Positions 49,201 through 54,064 are shown, counted from the stretch's first letter. The stretch: DNA of 64,000 nucleotides from Diphasiastrum complanatum (GCA_029204225.1 CM055096.1:76357521-76421520), one strand, 5' to 3'. The notes: generated from the sequence alone by a model not told the origin. A program made the numbers and translations.

Positions 49201-51677
49201 TTTCTCTGCCGAGCCTGTCGCAGCATCTCTGCAATGTTTGCCTCTTGCTTCCGATGCCTTTCGTTGTGCCTTCGGACATCTTCCTCGAGCTTCCTCTTGG
49301 CTTTGCCCTCAGGCCTCGGTGGTATGCGCTCCGCCATCTCACGACACCCTGTTGCTCGAAATGGCTCTCATAGCCTGTCACAGCCTCTCAATGGCTCTCA
49401 TTGGCTCTCTCACAGCCTCTCACTCGGTCTGTGACACAGCCTCTCACAATGCCTCTCTCTCACAACCTCACTGGCTCTCTCTCACAACCTCTCACAGCCT
49501 CTCTCTCACAGCCTCTCACTGGCTCTCTCACTGTCTCGTGAGTGCCTATTTAACCCCACAGCTTGTTCCCCCATTTGCATTTGTTGATGATCCCATGTGC
49601 TACTGTACCTCTCCCATGTATTGCTCCCCCACATGCTGCACTCCGATTGGGTCCATGGTCTGCTCCTCCACAGTGCCCATGTGACGGTTTACCTGTCCGG
49701 ATGTATTGCTCCCCCACATGCTGCACTCCGATTGGGTCCATGGTCTGCTCCTCCACAGTGCCCATGTGACGGTGTACCTGCCCCATGTATTGCTCCCCCA
49801 CATGCTGCACTCCGATTGGGTCCGTGGTCTGCTCCCCCATAGTGCCCATGTGACGGTGTACCTGTCCGGATTTGCTGCCCCCCCACATGCTGCACTCCCA
49901 TTGACCACCAGGTCTGCTCTCCCACTGTACAGTAACATCTTTTTTCTAAACCGTAGCCCTTTTTTTTTCCTGAATTTTTTACCTAGTATAAGCCTGTTAA
50001 AAGGGTTTTTTTTTTTTTAAAAAAAAATAATAATAATATTATTTTTGTGGTGCCGCCCTGGTACCGCTGGTCTGAGGGCGGCACCATAACCGCGGTACCA
50101 CCATTATGGTACTGCGGTACCATAATGGCGGTACCACGTGCCACTATGGTACAGATTTATAAAAGCTAATGTGGACATATGTTTGTGCATGTGACATGTG
50201 CACCTACTCTACAGTGCCGGTGACCTGAGTAGGGTTATCATAGCATTTGGTCCATGCTATGCATGATGAAGTTGATGTATCTGAGACTTTGTAGTTGGAC
50301 TCCATAGGGTTGAAGATTGCACGTCTCTTTTTAGTTTTGTCGAACATGGATATATTTTAGGAAGCACAGCTGGCAACTGGCAATGCTTTCAAACTATCAT
50401 TTACCAGAAAACTGCGTAGGGGGCCTGAAGGATTATTTGCCGGCAATATGTTCAGTGGATTTGTGAAAATCAACATTTTGAATGAACAATATGAAGATCA
50501 AAATTTATGTCAAAAGTGTAAGATGTCTCTGACTCTTTGCTTATAGATACTTTTGAAAAGCCATATGCTGAAAGAATACCTAAAGTTTCATGCATCGTTT
50601 CTTGCTTTCTGTATGCTTTTTTAGATCGATTGTTGTGAGCAACACAAATTTTCAGTGGCTCATTGAAAGATCAAAAGTCATTTTGGGTCAAGTTTAAACG
50701 CGTAACGTTATTTCTAGCATTGCTACGAGTCCTGGGTGTCATAGCAATAAAACTAATACACCCCATACTGTCTTTCATAGTATATTGCATAACAACACTT
50801 TCCTCTTCTTACCTACATCAAGTCTCTAATCTTCTTGGGCTCCTTTCAGGATGAATTGCCATTTCTATTTACTGTAATATAGTTTGTATCATACTTGCCC
50901 GTAACGGAACGGAACGCATTCCGTTCAGTAAAGACAAATTTAAAAAATACGTTTTTTTTAACAAAGGATTTCTGCAGCCAATGACCCAAGCACAAATACT
51001 GGTAGCAGGTCTTTTACTTTGCGGGGCTTACATGTATCTTTTTCATTTAGTGATGATGGTCGTGGCAAGGAAGGAACAAGGTTTCAGATGGGACATGAGA
51101 AAGATGCTGAAAAAGGGAATCCTGCGGATGTCAAAGAATCAAGATACATCTGTTTTCCGTCTGGCTACCCTAAACAAACCTGAAGCGCCAGTATTTGTGC
51201 TTAGGTCATTTAGCTACTATGGAAATAAGGTGATTTATCTTGCCTTTGACTGATCTTTAACATCCAGGTAAGCTCTCGAATCTTCACTTTTTGAATCTAT
51301 GGCTGAAAAGCAAACGGATTACAAAACTCTCGAGTATAATTCCAGTTGCAGCCTCCAATGCTGTGCACTTGTGCTTCCGTTGTCACACAGCTCTGTTCAC
51401 AAAGCATCCTTCTATTCACAAACCCGAGAATGGGACTTCACAGTTTTTGGAGCCGATTTCTCATTTTCTTTTTAAAGATTGTAGTTTCAGGCTTTAATAC
51501 CTGTTTTTCTAAATTAAAAAAAGAAAAAATGTTCCGACCCAGTACTTTCCGGAACGTACTAAGCGTTTTTCTTTTTGCAGGTTTACAAAAGATGGAGCTT
51601 TTGCAGAGGGTATTTTTTGGGATGATGTCCAAAAGCTTTTGGATGAATTTGAAAGTGAACCTCGAAAAACGAAGTGA
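8491..51677 (+). CDS. SPC25: Signal peptidase complex subunit 2 (SPC25/SPCS2), five exons over 43 kb
   Basis: Subunit 2 of the ER signal peptidase complex supports removal of signal peptides at the translocon. Coding exons: 8491-8577, 32396-32547, 36745-36826, 37417-37559, 51581-51677; 561 nt, 186 residues, close to the roughly 190 residues usual in plants. Family blocks seen in order: [17 protein letters not shown] (12-28), hydrophobic segment about 48-62, [13 protein letters not shown] (60-72), second hydrophobic segment about 73-93, [13 protein letters not shown] (93-105), [16 protein letters not shown] (108-123), [13 protein letters not shown] (148-160), GIFWDDV (165-171) and a basic tail. 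The start is chosen because it is the first ATG and gives the family's N-terminal length. Every junction keeps frame with no stop. Both hydrophobic segments fit the known two-pass topology. Introns 1, 3 and 4 are GT-AG; intron 2 looks U12-type. Confidence 0.95.
10009..10260 (+). pseudogene. Isolated Ty3/Gypsy integrase fragment
   Basis: About 80 codons of integrase catalytic core ([35 protein letters not shown]) with no other retroelement domain around it. It is closely related to the integrase of the complete Gypsy element at 37970-44204 but in the opposite orientation. The catalytic Glu position reads Lys here (QTKRVNQ against QTERVNQ). Both edges are abrupt, so this looks like a captured or filler fragment, not a truncated insertion. 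Confidence 0.88.
10757..10853 (-). repeat. Inverted LTR fragment related to the 11505 Copia LTR
   Basis: The reverse complement starts TGTTAGAAATAAATGACTAT, as does the LTR at 11505. It stays similar for about 95-120 bp (GGTCGAGATTTGTGTAACCATG), then diverges. Confidence 0.75.
10856..11085 (+). pseudogene. Gag tail with zinc-knuckle remnant followed by a polypurine tract
   Basis: Frame after 10856 reads [16 protein letters not shown], a CCHC knuckle one residue short between the second Cys and the His, then a charged tail ([17 protein letters not shown]) and a stop near 11000. A purine run (AAAGGGGGAGTG) lies at 11069-11080, with TGTTGAGGGTCC at 11088. Gag running straight to a polypurine tract with no pol suggests a gag-only or internally deleted retroelement. 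Confidence 0.5.
11505..11955 (+). repeat. 5' LTR of the Copia element (451 bp)
   Basis: TGTTAG at 11505 to CCTACA at 11955, directly followed by the primer binding site. Contains a (TC)n stretch near 11852-11865 that differs in length from the 3' copy. Confidence 0.92.
11956..11971 (+). promoter_or_regulatory. Primer binding site (tRNA-iMet type)
   Basis: TGGTATCAGAGCTACC directly after the LTR, complementary to the 3' end of initiator tRNA-Met as in most plant Copia elements. Confidence 0.92.
12669..13643 (+). pseudogene. Copia gag (with CCHC knuckle region)
   Basis: Starts at an ATG at 12669 ([15 protein letters not shown]). The gag N-terminal motif [20 protein letters not shown] is present, then a Ser-rich low-complexity run ended by a stop at 12881. 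UBN2-like sequence continues in shifted frames ([21 protein letters not shown]-type block near 13180). A knuckle region lies near 13455-13500. At least two frameshifts or stops interrupt it. Confidence 0.8.
13644..14368 (+). pseudogene. Copia protease, GAG-pre-integrase and integrase N-part
   Basis: One open stretch of 240 codons. It holds the protease active site [13 protein letters not shown] (13702), the GAG-pre-integrase motif [17 protein letters not shown] (14113), the Cys block CEGCILGK (14220) and the integrase start [19 protein letters not shown] frameshift at about 14355 moves the reading frame ([16 protein letters not shown] follows). Confidence 0.9.
14369..16075 (+). pseudogene. 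Copia integrase C-part and reverse transcriptase
   Basis: Integrase acidic residues sit in TFIDDFSRF and [13 protein letters not shown] at 14546-14548 interrupts, then an open frame of 501 codons runs from [10 protein letters not shown] through the linker to RT. RT blocks: [13 protein letters not shown] (15570), [27 protein letters not shown] (Lys-Thr replaces the usual Asn/Asp-Ala residues), [13 protein letters not shown] and the catalytic FYVDDIIL (16020). The linker repeats a short Gln/Gly/Pro unit containing LGQ. The frame ends early at 16073-16075. Confidence 0.9.
16076..16680 (+). pseudogene. Copia RT C-terminus and RNase H with internal deletion
   Basis: [13 protein letters not shown] and [14 protein letters not shown] are RT-connection motifs. 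After [11 protein letters not shown] the sequence jumps directly to [15 protein letters not shown], so roughly 80 residues normally between them are missing. RNase H continues ([32 protein letters not shown]) and breaks at LLEYCP, where LTR-internal sequence begins. Confidence 0.85.
16648..16905 (+). repeat. Truncated 3' LTR of the Copia element
   Basis: Matches the last about 258 bp of the 5' LTR (from GTGCCCTGCATTTAGTAAG to CCTACA) with roughly ten small differences. The LTR 5' half, the polypurine tract and the end of RNase H are deleted. Confidence 0.9.
17046..18058 (-). pseudogene. Gypsy integrase with lost catalytic centre
   Basis: Zinc-binding HHCC module is present ([19 protein letters not shown]), followed by WGIDFVGPI with the first catalytic Asp. 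After YILSTTD the sequence jumps to [15 protein letters not shown], so the rest of the DDE core is missing. The C-terminal domain ([16 protein letters not shown]) ends at 17046. Confidence 0.85.
18061..19536 (-). pseudogene. Gypsy reverse transcriptase and RNase H
   Basis: RT blocks in order: [61 protein letters not shown], a nonsense codon after KTAFAT at about 18928, [17 protein letters not shown] and the catalytic [12 protein letters not shown]. RNase H follows ([14 protein letters not shown]), with Asn where the family has its first catalytic Asp, near 18381. More frame breaks occur near 18690. Confidence 0.88.
19767..21815 (-). pseudogene. Gypsy gag and Cys-rich region
   Basis: Gag starts at 21815 ([16 protein letters not shown]), with [21 protein letters not shown] typical of retrotransposon gag, then a Gln-rich coiled-coil part (21305-20946) and a canonical zinc knuckle [14 protein letters not shown] near 20865. 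A further Cys-rich block ([15 protein letters not shown]) lies near 20010. Several frameshifts. The insert near 20200-20400 carries a foreign LTR fragment. Confidence 0.75.
20281..20400 (+). repeat. LTR fragment related to the 11505 Copia LTR
   Basis: TGTTGGAATGTAAATGG followed by CCATAGGTTACTTTGACCCAAA and GTGTAACCATGGTCATTTA matches the first about 100 bp of the LTR at 11505, with several differences. It lies inside the Gypsy gag/Cys-rich region and is cut off on the right. Confidence 0.7.
21816..22165. other. Gypsy leader, non-coding
   Basis: Sequence between the gag start and the minisatellite. No gene seen; probably 5' untranslated part of the minus-strand Gypsy. Confidence 0.4.
22166..22566. 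repeat. 24-25 bp minisatellite, about 16 copies
   Basis: Unit centred on CTCGGTCGAGATC followed by a variable half. I count 16 copies plus a partial one. Copies at the right end are most alike (CCGAACGAAAAGA variant repeated), copies at the left most diverged, which suggests expansion from the right. It lies upstream of the Gypsy gag. Confidence 0.93.
22567..24388. other. Non-coding, possible LTR or leader of the Gypsy element
   Basis: No gene recognised. The interval lies between the minisatellite and a primer-site-like motif, which fits retroelement untranslated sequence, but without a second copy this is inference. Confidence 0.35.
24389..24400 (-). promoter_or_regulatory. Primer-binding-site-like motif
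   Basis: GCTTTGATACCA is one base from the reverse complement of the iMet primer site TGGTATCAGAGC. It could mark the 5' LTR boundary of the minus-strand Gypsy, whose LTR would lie to the right. Confidence 0.3.
24401..25246. other. Region before hAT copy A, no gene seen
   Basis: Contains a GC-rich patch (24510-24580) and ends in a splice-acceptor-like TTGTTTGCAG at 25246, so an upstream exon of the hAT gene may lie here, but none can be assigned. Confidence 0.35.
25247..27895 (+). pseudogene. hAT transposase, copy A (BED, DUF659 remnant, hATC, acidic/RG-rich tail)
   Basis: Probable exons 25247-25940, 26037-26439, 26538-26707, 26817-27154 and 27273 onward, each with GT-AG junctions. A BED zinc finger is intact ([20 protein letters not shown] with a Cys after GISD). 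Five repeats containing [11 protein letters not shown] follow. The first half of DUF659 is missing: the repeat runs straight into [10 protein letters not shown] in a different frame near 25788. Later parts show [23 protein letters not shown] and the hAT dimerisation region ([19 protein letters not shown]). The tail is very acidic, then has an AT-hook-like [14 protein letters not shown] and, after a stop at 27698, an RG-rich run. Frameshift near 27362. Non-functional. Confidence 0.85.
25620..25790 (+). repeat. Coding minisatellite, 39-bp unit, about 4.5 copies
   Basis: Repeated GGCCCAGTACATCACGGG-containing unit, encoding 13-residue repeats with PSTSR and HGT. It is placed between the BED finger and the transposase core of hAT copy A. 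Confidence 0.85.
28185..28272. repeat. (AG)n microsatellite, 88 bp
   Basis: Uninterrupted AG run about 300 bp after the hAT copy A tail. Confidence 0.97.
28626..28730. repeat. Palindromic CGATTC/GAATCG array ending GCTGCAACTATG
   Basis: About ten copies in both orientations of the hexamer CGATTC or its complement within 105 bp, ending in TGCAACTATG. The end resembles the right terminus of hAT-type elements and could be the right end of hAT copy A. Confidence 0.75.
29290..30240 (+). pseudogene. Copia relic (gag and reverse-transcriptase pieces)
   Basis: Gag-like [18 protein letters not shown] near 29425 and [19 protein letters not shown] near 29625. Then RT pieces CKWVYRTQ and [18 protein letters not shown] near 29873-29950 and [19 protein letters not shown] near 30120. 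Many stops; protease and integrase are missing between the two parts. The surrounding 28740-29290 and 30240-30650 hold nothing nameable. Confidence 0.7.
30653..30735. repeat. Palindromic GAATCG/CGATTC array ending CACTGCAACTATG
   Basis: Second array of the same hexamer (CGAATCGCGATTC several times) in the same orientation as the 28626 array and with the same TGCAACTATG end. Confidence 0.75.
30758..30769 (+). promoter_or_regulatory. Orphan tRNA-iMet primer binding site
   Basis: TGGTATCAGAGC preceded by TTTTGACA, an LTR-like end. No LTR can be traced to its left because the palindromic array lies there, and no clear gag follows. Confidence 0.5.
31033..31101. repeat. Left-type palindromic array starting CATGGTTGCCG
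   Basis: CATGGTTGCCGCGAATGG begins an array with GCAATTC/GATTCTC motifs, ending in a GATTCTCGGCAGAGAATC palindrome. It looks like the opposite-hand end of the CTATG-type elements. Confidence 0.5.
31169..31549. mobile_element. 381-bp hAT-type MITE with 8-bp target duplication
   Basis: Ends are inverted repeats: left ATAGTTGCCAGGGAACG, right the complement of ATAGTTACCAGGGAACG. The flanks ATCTACCC at 31161-31168 and 31550-31557 are identical, the 8-bp duplication expected for the hAT superfamily. Both ends are packed with GGGAACG/CGTTCCC motifs. No protein encoded. Confidence 0.9.
31780..31935 (+). pseudogene. Copia GAG-pre-integrase remnant
   Basis: A short frame ending [11 protein letters not shown] resembles the Copia motif LWHKRLGH that precedes integrase. 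No integrase follows. The next stretch, 31936-32395, is ordinary non-coding intron. Confidence 0.45.
32396..32547 (+). CDS. SPC25: SPC25 exon 2
   Basis: Residues 30-79 plus two bases of codon 80. Acceptor TTTTTGCAG|GTGATATTAG. Contains the first hydrophobic segment and the family hallmark [13 protein letters not shown]. The homology ends at ACII followed by TT; the next bases are ATATCCTTCC, a near-perfect U12-type donor. Confidence 0.92.
32722..33205. repeat. Diverged tandem triplication, unit about 150-175 bp
   Basis: Three consecutive copies each start GAAATGATTGTTCTTGCTTG or close to it (32722, about 32872, about 33046), continue CATTTCTTGC..CTATCCAACTA, and end with TTTTCAGCTGTAGCTGG-like and TTTCCTTT-like runs. 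Confidence 0.8.
33990..34350. repeat. Repeat R, two tandem copies in intron 2
   Basis: Copies at about 33990-34130 and 34205-34350 share CTCTTGGGAGC, GAGTAGGAATG, GTGCTATGCATGATG and CATGTCTCCTA.GTTATGTAGGAT. A third relative lies in intron 4 at 50165. Confidence 0.8.
34351..36523. other. Intron 2 remainder, no gene seen
   Basis: Open frames up to 93 codons (for example 35121-35351 and 35491-35709) show no family signature and no matching neighbour. Likely eroded repeats. Confidence 0.4.
36524..36625. repeat. Palindromic GGAACG/CGTTCC array ending TTCTATG
   Basis: About nine TTCC/GGAA-containing motifs in both orientations (GTAACGTTCC, CCATTCCGGAACGAG, GCGTTCCGGAAC) in 100 bp, ending CTATG. 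It lies about 120 bp upstream of exon 3. Confidence 0.7.
36745..36826 (+). CDS. SPC25: SPC25 exon 3
   Basis: Last base of codon 80 and residues 81-107: second hydrophobic segment and the conserved [13 protein letters not shown]. Donor CAG|GTAATT. The first base could be 36746 if the intron ends at AAG. Confidence 0.9.
36827..37416 (+). other. SPC25 intron 3 (590 bp, GT-AG)
   Basis: The only intron of ordinary plant size. AT-rich, no repeats recognised. Acceptor TGTGTTAG|GGC. Confidence 0.9.
37417..37559 (+). CDS. SPC25: SPC25 exon 4
   Basis: Residues 108-154 plus two bases of Trp155: [19 protein letters not shown] through LTKSVTKW. Donor TG|GTGGGT; the Trp codon is completed by exon 5. Confidence 0.93.
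37970..38327 (-). repeat. Gypsy 3' LTR (358 bp)
   Basis: Left-hand copy on the + strand; begins TGTAATAGATCC and ends GAGCTCGTAACA as written on +. Confidence 0.96.
38328..38342 (-). promoter_or_regulatory. Gypsy polypurine tract
   Basis: Complement reads TTAAGGGGGAGGTAG next to the 3' LTR, the plus-strand primer for reverse transcription. Confidence 0.85.
38330..38570 (-). pseudogene. Chromodomain-like C-terminus of the integrase
   Basis: After the HVN block the frame continues with [15 protein letters not shown] and [13 protein letters not shown], which fits a decayed chromodomain (EILDxR...KW). This places the element among chromoviruses. A stop separates it from the integrase core. Confidence 0.6.
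38571..39622 (-). pseudogene. Gypsy integrase
   Basis: Zinc module ([23 protein letters not shown]), catalytic core ([34 protein letters not shown]) and C-terminal domain ([19 protein letters not shown]). A 7-bp deletion near 38975 shifts the frame after RVNQ; the fragment at 10009 still has these bases. About 45 residues are missing after LEFAYNSTK. Confidence 0.92.
39604..40454 (-). pseudogene. Gypsy RNase H and connection region
   Basis: [18 protein letters not shown] and [19 protein letters not shown] are RNase H blocks; the first catalytic Asp of ETDAS is Tyr here (codon near 40217). A stop follows the GG. The LTDHE-type and ADALSRMP blocks can be read further left. Confidence 0.85.
40455..41948 (-). 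pseudogene. Gypsy protease and reverse transcriptase
   Basis: Protease [14 protein letters not shown] has Asp-Asp-Gly in place of the usual Asp-Ser/Thr-Gly. RT blocks are intact: [48 protein letters not shown] and catalytic [11 protein letters not shown]. Frame runs open for 497 codons and is lost after QSKCEVF. Confidence 0.93.
41777..42981 (-). pseudogene. Gypsy gag
   Basis: Starts at 42981 ([19 protein letters not shown]). A Glu-rich coiled-coil head precedes retrotransposon-gag blocks ([40 protein letters not shown]). A one-base shift near 42376 breaks it. The knuckle starts CFVC and loses frame within an ACACAC run near 41937, which looks like a two-base slip; in the other frame the His and last Cys are restored. 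Lys/Asp repeats follow. Confidence 0.85.
43833..43845 (-). promoter_or_regulatory. Gypsy primer binding site
   Basis: Complement reads TGGTATCAGAGCC, one base inside the 5' LTR; iMet-tRNA type. Confidence 0.92.
43847..44204 (-). repeat. Gypsy 5' LTR (358 bp)
   Basis: Right-hand copy; same length and ends as the left-hand LTR. Differences cluster around 43973-44070 and are mostly transitions. Confidence 0.96.
48470..48971. other. hAT copy B spacer between convergent ORFs
   Basis: AT-rich spacer with no gene, between the stop of the transposase tail and the stop of the minus-strand ORF. It would hold both 3' ends. Confidence 0.5.
48972..49337 (-). CDS. Small charged coiled-coil ORF, possible second gene of hAT copy B
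   Basis: An intact 121-codon ORF ([20 protein letters not shown] at its start, [10 protein letters not shown] at its end). It is rich in Arg, Glu and Ala, with helical heptad-like stretches ([39 protein letters not shown]) around a central [18 protein letters not shown]. It converges on the transposase gene, shares its high GC, and lies before the terminal repeats, so it probably belongs to the transposon. No family is recognised. The tract of CTC-rich repeats upstream could be its promoter. Unlike its neighbour it has no stop, but at this length chance is possible. Confidence 0.5.
   Translation of the reverse strand: MAERIPPRPEGKAKRKLEEDVRRHNERHRKQEANIAEMLRQARQRNPEPEHPAHVVPPAPAVELDLDEQIGMNFTRWQLIMVRERAARRRANQEAARANREAERERQNNAPDEGEELVEDP
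49350..49545. repeat. CTCTCACAGCCT-type short tandem repeats
   Basis: About fifteen variants of the decamer-like unit CTCTCACAGC / CTCACTGGCT just upstream (minus strand) of the small ORF. Confidence 0.85.
49597..49925. repeat. 84-bp minisatellite, about 3.7 copies
   Basis: Units begin TTGCTCCCCCACATGCTGCA at 49621, 49706 and 49790, with a slightly diverged start at 49872; spacing 85, 84 and 82 bp. Confidence 0.93.
50047..50148. repeat. GGTACC palindrome array, likely right end of hAT copy B
   Basis: Nested palindromes: GTGCCGCCCT pairs with AGGGCGGCAC, and CCATTATGGTAC pairs with GGTACCATAATGG. Five GGTACC or near copies occur. The array ends GTGCCACTATG at 50148, matching the CTATG ends of the other arrays. 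Confidence 0.75.
50165..50345. repeat. Repeat R, third copy (intron 4)
   Basis: GCTAATGTGGACATATG, CACCTACTCT, GTGCTATGCATGATG-like and GTTGATG segments follow the same order as the repeat R copies in intron 2 (34170-34350). Confidence 0.7.
50898..51562. mobile_element. Possible small element with GGAACG ends and a 90-codon ORF
   Basis: CGTAACGGAACGGAACG at the left and TTCCGGAACGTAC at the right are inverted GGAACG-type motifs flanking 665 bp. Inside, 50981-51253 is open ([20 protein letters not shown] start), with one hydrophobic stretch. No protein family recognised; no target duplication found. Confidence 0.35.
51581..51677 (+). CDS. SPC25: SPC25 exon 5 and stop
   Basis: Completes Trp155 and encodes 156-186: [20 protein letters not shown] then an acidic/basic tail ending RKTK and TGA at 51675-51677. 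Acceptor TTTTTGCAG. The sequence after the stop (to about 51850) is a plausible 3' UTR, but no AATAAA signal was seen. Confidence 0.93.
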
Positions 51678-52168
51678 CCAAGTAAAATCTATGTGGAAAA
51701 TGCGAAGATCTATGCTGATCACAGTTTCTGTTCGTCTATTTCCCAATTTTGCATCTCGTCATGTCTTCTGATGAACAGGCTCTATAGTTCAAAGTTATAT
51801 GTGACCGTCAGTTTACAGGACAGGCTTTAGCGGTAAGTCTGTAATACATTCATTTCAGAGATGATAGCATAATTTCGATTAGGCTTGTGCTGTTGAAGCA
51901 GTTTTTGTATCAATTATGAACTACTGCCACAAAGTCTCAACTGTCAATGATAGGTGTTTGTCTTGGTGCTTTTGAAATCGCCACAGTATGGCAGCACAAC
52001 CCGTTAGTCTTGTAGCACTGAAGTAGTGCACTCGCTAGTTTCCCTTTACAGACTAAACAGTGAATGTACCTGGGGTCTTGAGATGCCAACTCACAGATTC
52101 ATTAAATGGGGCAGTCAAACGATGTATCGTAGCAAGCTAGCATGGATTGTGTGTGTTGGGGGGGGGGG
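51678..52168 (+). other. Likely SPC25 3' UTR and downstream flank
   Basis: No gene. The UTR end cannot be set from sequence. Confidence 0.4.
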
Positions 52169-52824
52169 GGAGAGAGAGAGAGAGAATGTCAGCAGTGATG
52201 GAGAAAATGCGTTTCGTGCATTTTGATTGGGCCACGTTTGCCCTAGAACGTATTTGGTAGTAAGTTGAAGGGCAATTGATTTGGGATTGAAAGGCACACG
52301 TTGATTTTTGATAAATAACACGTGATTTTAGAAATGTCTGGAAAGAGAATTTTCGAGAGAGACAGAGAGAGAAAGAGGGCGAGCACAATTGAGAGAGAAT
52401 GTCAGCAATGATAGAGAAAACGTGTTTTGAAGCTTTTCATTGGTCCACGTTTGCCCCAAAACATCATTGATGGGCAGTTGAAATGAGAACACGTGCTTTT
52501 TGAAGGTTCTGGAAACAGAATTTTCTAGAGAGAGGCATGAAAGGTAGAGAAATCTTGAAGATCCAATGCACGATTGAGCTATGGCAATAGCGTGAAGGGC
52601 AGCAGCTAGCGTTAGTGTAGTTGTGAGGGAAGCAGCAGAGCAAGAGGAAAGAACCGCAATGATGGTGCGGTGCAGGCTTGGCAGTGGATTGAGCGGTCGG
52701 CAATGAATCGAGAGAGGAGGCGAAGGAGAGGAGATCGCGGGTGGAGAGGTGGACGGAGAGAGCAGAGAGGGAGATGGGAGGTGAGAGGGAGAGACAGAGA
52801 GTGAAGGAGAGAAAGAGAGTGTGT

Positions 52825-52880
<56 letters not shown>

Positions 52881-53060
52881 TCAGCAGTGATGGAGAAAAT
52901 GGGATTTGCAAATTTCTATTGGTCCACATTTGCCCTAGAACGTCGTTGAAGGGAAGTTGAAGTGAGATTGAATGGCAAACACGTGCATTTTAGAGAGATA
53001 ACGTGTGCTTTTGGAAACTTCCAAAAACAGAATTTTCAAGAGAGAGCGCGCTAGCGATGA
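52169..53060. repeat. GA-bounded repeat, three copies of about 155-205 bp
   Basis: Each copy runs GAGAGAATGTCAGCA..GATGGAGAAAA, then ATTGG.CCACGTTTGCCC, AGTTGAA.., ACACGTG.TTTT, then GGAAA.AGAATTTTC.AGAGAG. Copies at about 52169-52372, 52391-52545 and 52870-53045, joined by GA tracts of different length (52827-52877 longest). Confidence 0.85.
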
Positions 53061-53095
53061 TCCGGAGAGTTCGATTGAGAGAGAGAGGGGGGGGT

Positions 53096-53136
<41 letters not shown>

Positions 53137-53447
53137 AACTATGGATCACGATAGAGGGTTAGAGAGAGAGAGCAATCGATAATGTGAGTTGAGAGAGAGA
53201 GAGAGAGAGAGATCGTTGAGATAGCACAATGGAGAGCGGCCGCAAGTAGCGATGGAAGCCAGAATCAGGTGAAGGATTTAGCAGGCAAAGGAGGCGCTCA
53301 AGCAGGATCGAGAGTAAAGAGGTGGGAGCATAAGGAGGATGGGAGCAGTGGGGGACGCGAAGCGGGATGCGAAAGCAGTGGGAGTTGTGGTGATGGATGC
53401 AGGTGCTGCGCTTTGTGAGCATTTGCAGCGTCAGGGCGATTTCTGCT

Positions 53448-53489
<42 letters not shown>

Positions 53490-53576
53490 GCGATAGAGGA
53501 AAGGAGGCAATGAAGAGAGATGCTTTTGCAGTAGTATGCGAAGGATGCGATTGAGAGAGAAAGCGAGATGATGTGA

Positions 53577-53625
<49 letters not shown>

Positions 53626-54018
53626 TAATTTCAAGCGATAGCAAGAAGGAATGAAGGATGGATCGGGCAGGCCGATAGATTGAGTGCACTTTTTCTGTGG
53701 AAATTTGTAGTCGTTTGAAGCTAATTAATTCTGCCATTGCTTTGAAAATGAAAATCATCTCCATGTTGGTTTTGTTTCTCGCGTAAGTCTGTTGAAAGGG
53801 TTTGTGTTAGAAGAAGAAGAAGAGTTCGACGGCAGCAGCTGGGAGGGGCGGCAGAGGCAAGAGGAAGACGACTAAATCTGTATCCAGGTCGCACAAGGCA
53901 GGGCTACAGTTCCTTGTTGGTAGGATTGCCAGGTTTGTGAAGGCGGCAAGTATGCGAGGAAAAGAACAAAAAAACAAGTGTGTAAAGGACGCGCGAGAGA
54001 GATATATGGAGGGTTAAG

Positions 54019-54063
<45 letters not shown>
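53061..54063. repeat. Cluster of (GA)n tracts
   Basis: GA runs at about 53097-53134, 53187-53211, 53452-53486, 53580-53622 and 54021-54063, separated by purine-rich unique sequence. All open frames here are low complexity. Confidence 0.9.

Positions 54064-54064
<1 letters not shown>

Larger units (their letters stand above)
37560..51580 (+). other. SPC25 intron 4 (14.0 kb, GT-AG)
   Basis: Donor GTGGGTTT, acceptor CTTTTTGCAG. Most of it is one hAT element split by one Gypsy element; the native parts are about 37560-37900 and 50150-51580. Confidence 0.9.

Noticed and set aside
49550..49938. Minus- and plus-strand repetitive ORFs ([14 protein letters not shown] type)
   Set aside because: Translations of the 84-bp minisatellite; open only because the unit lacks stops.
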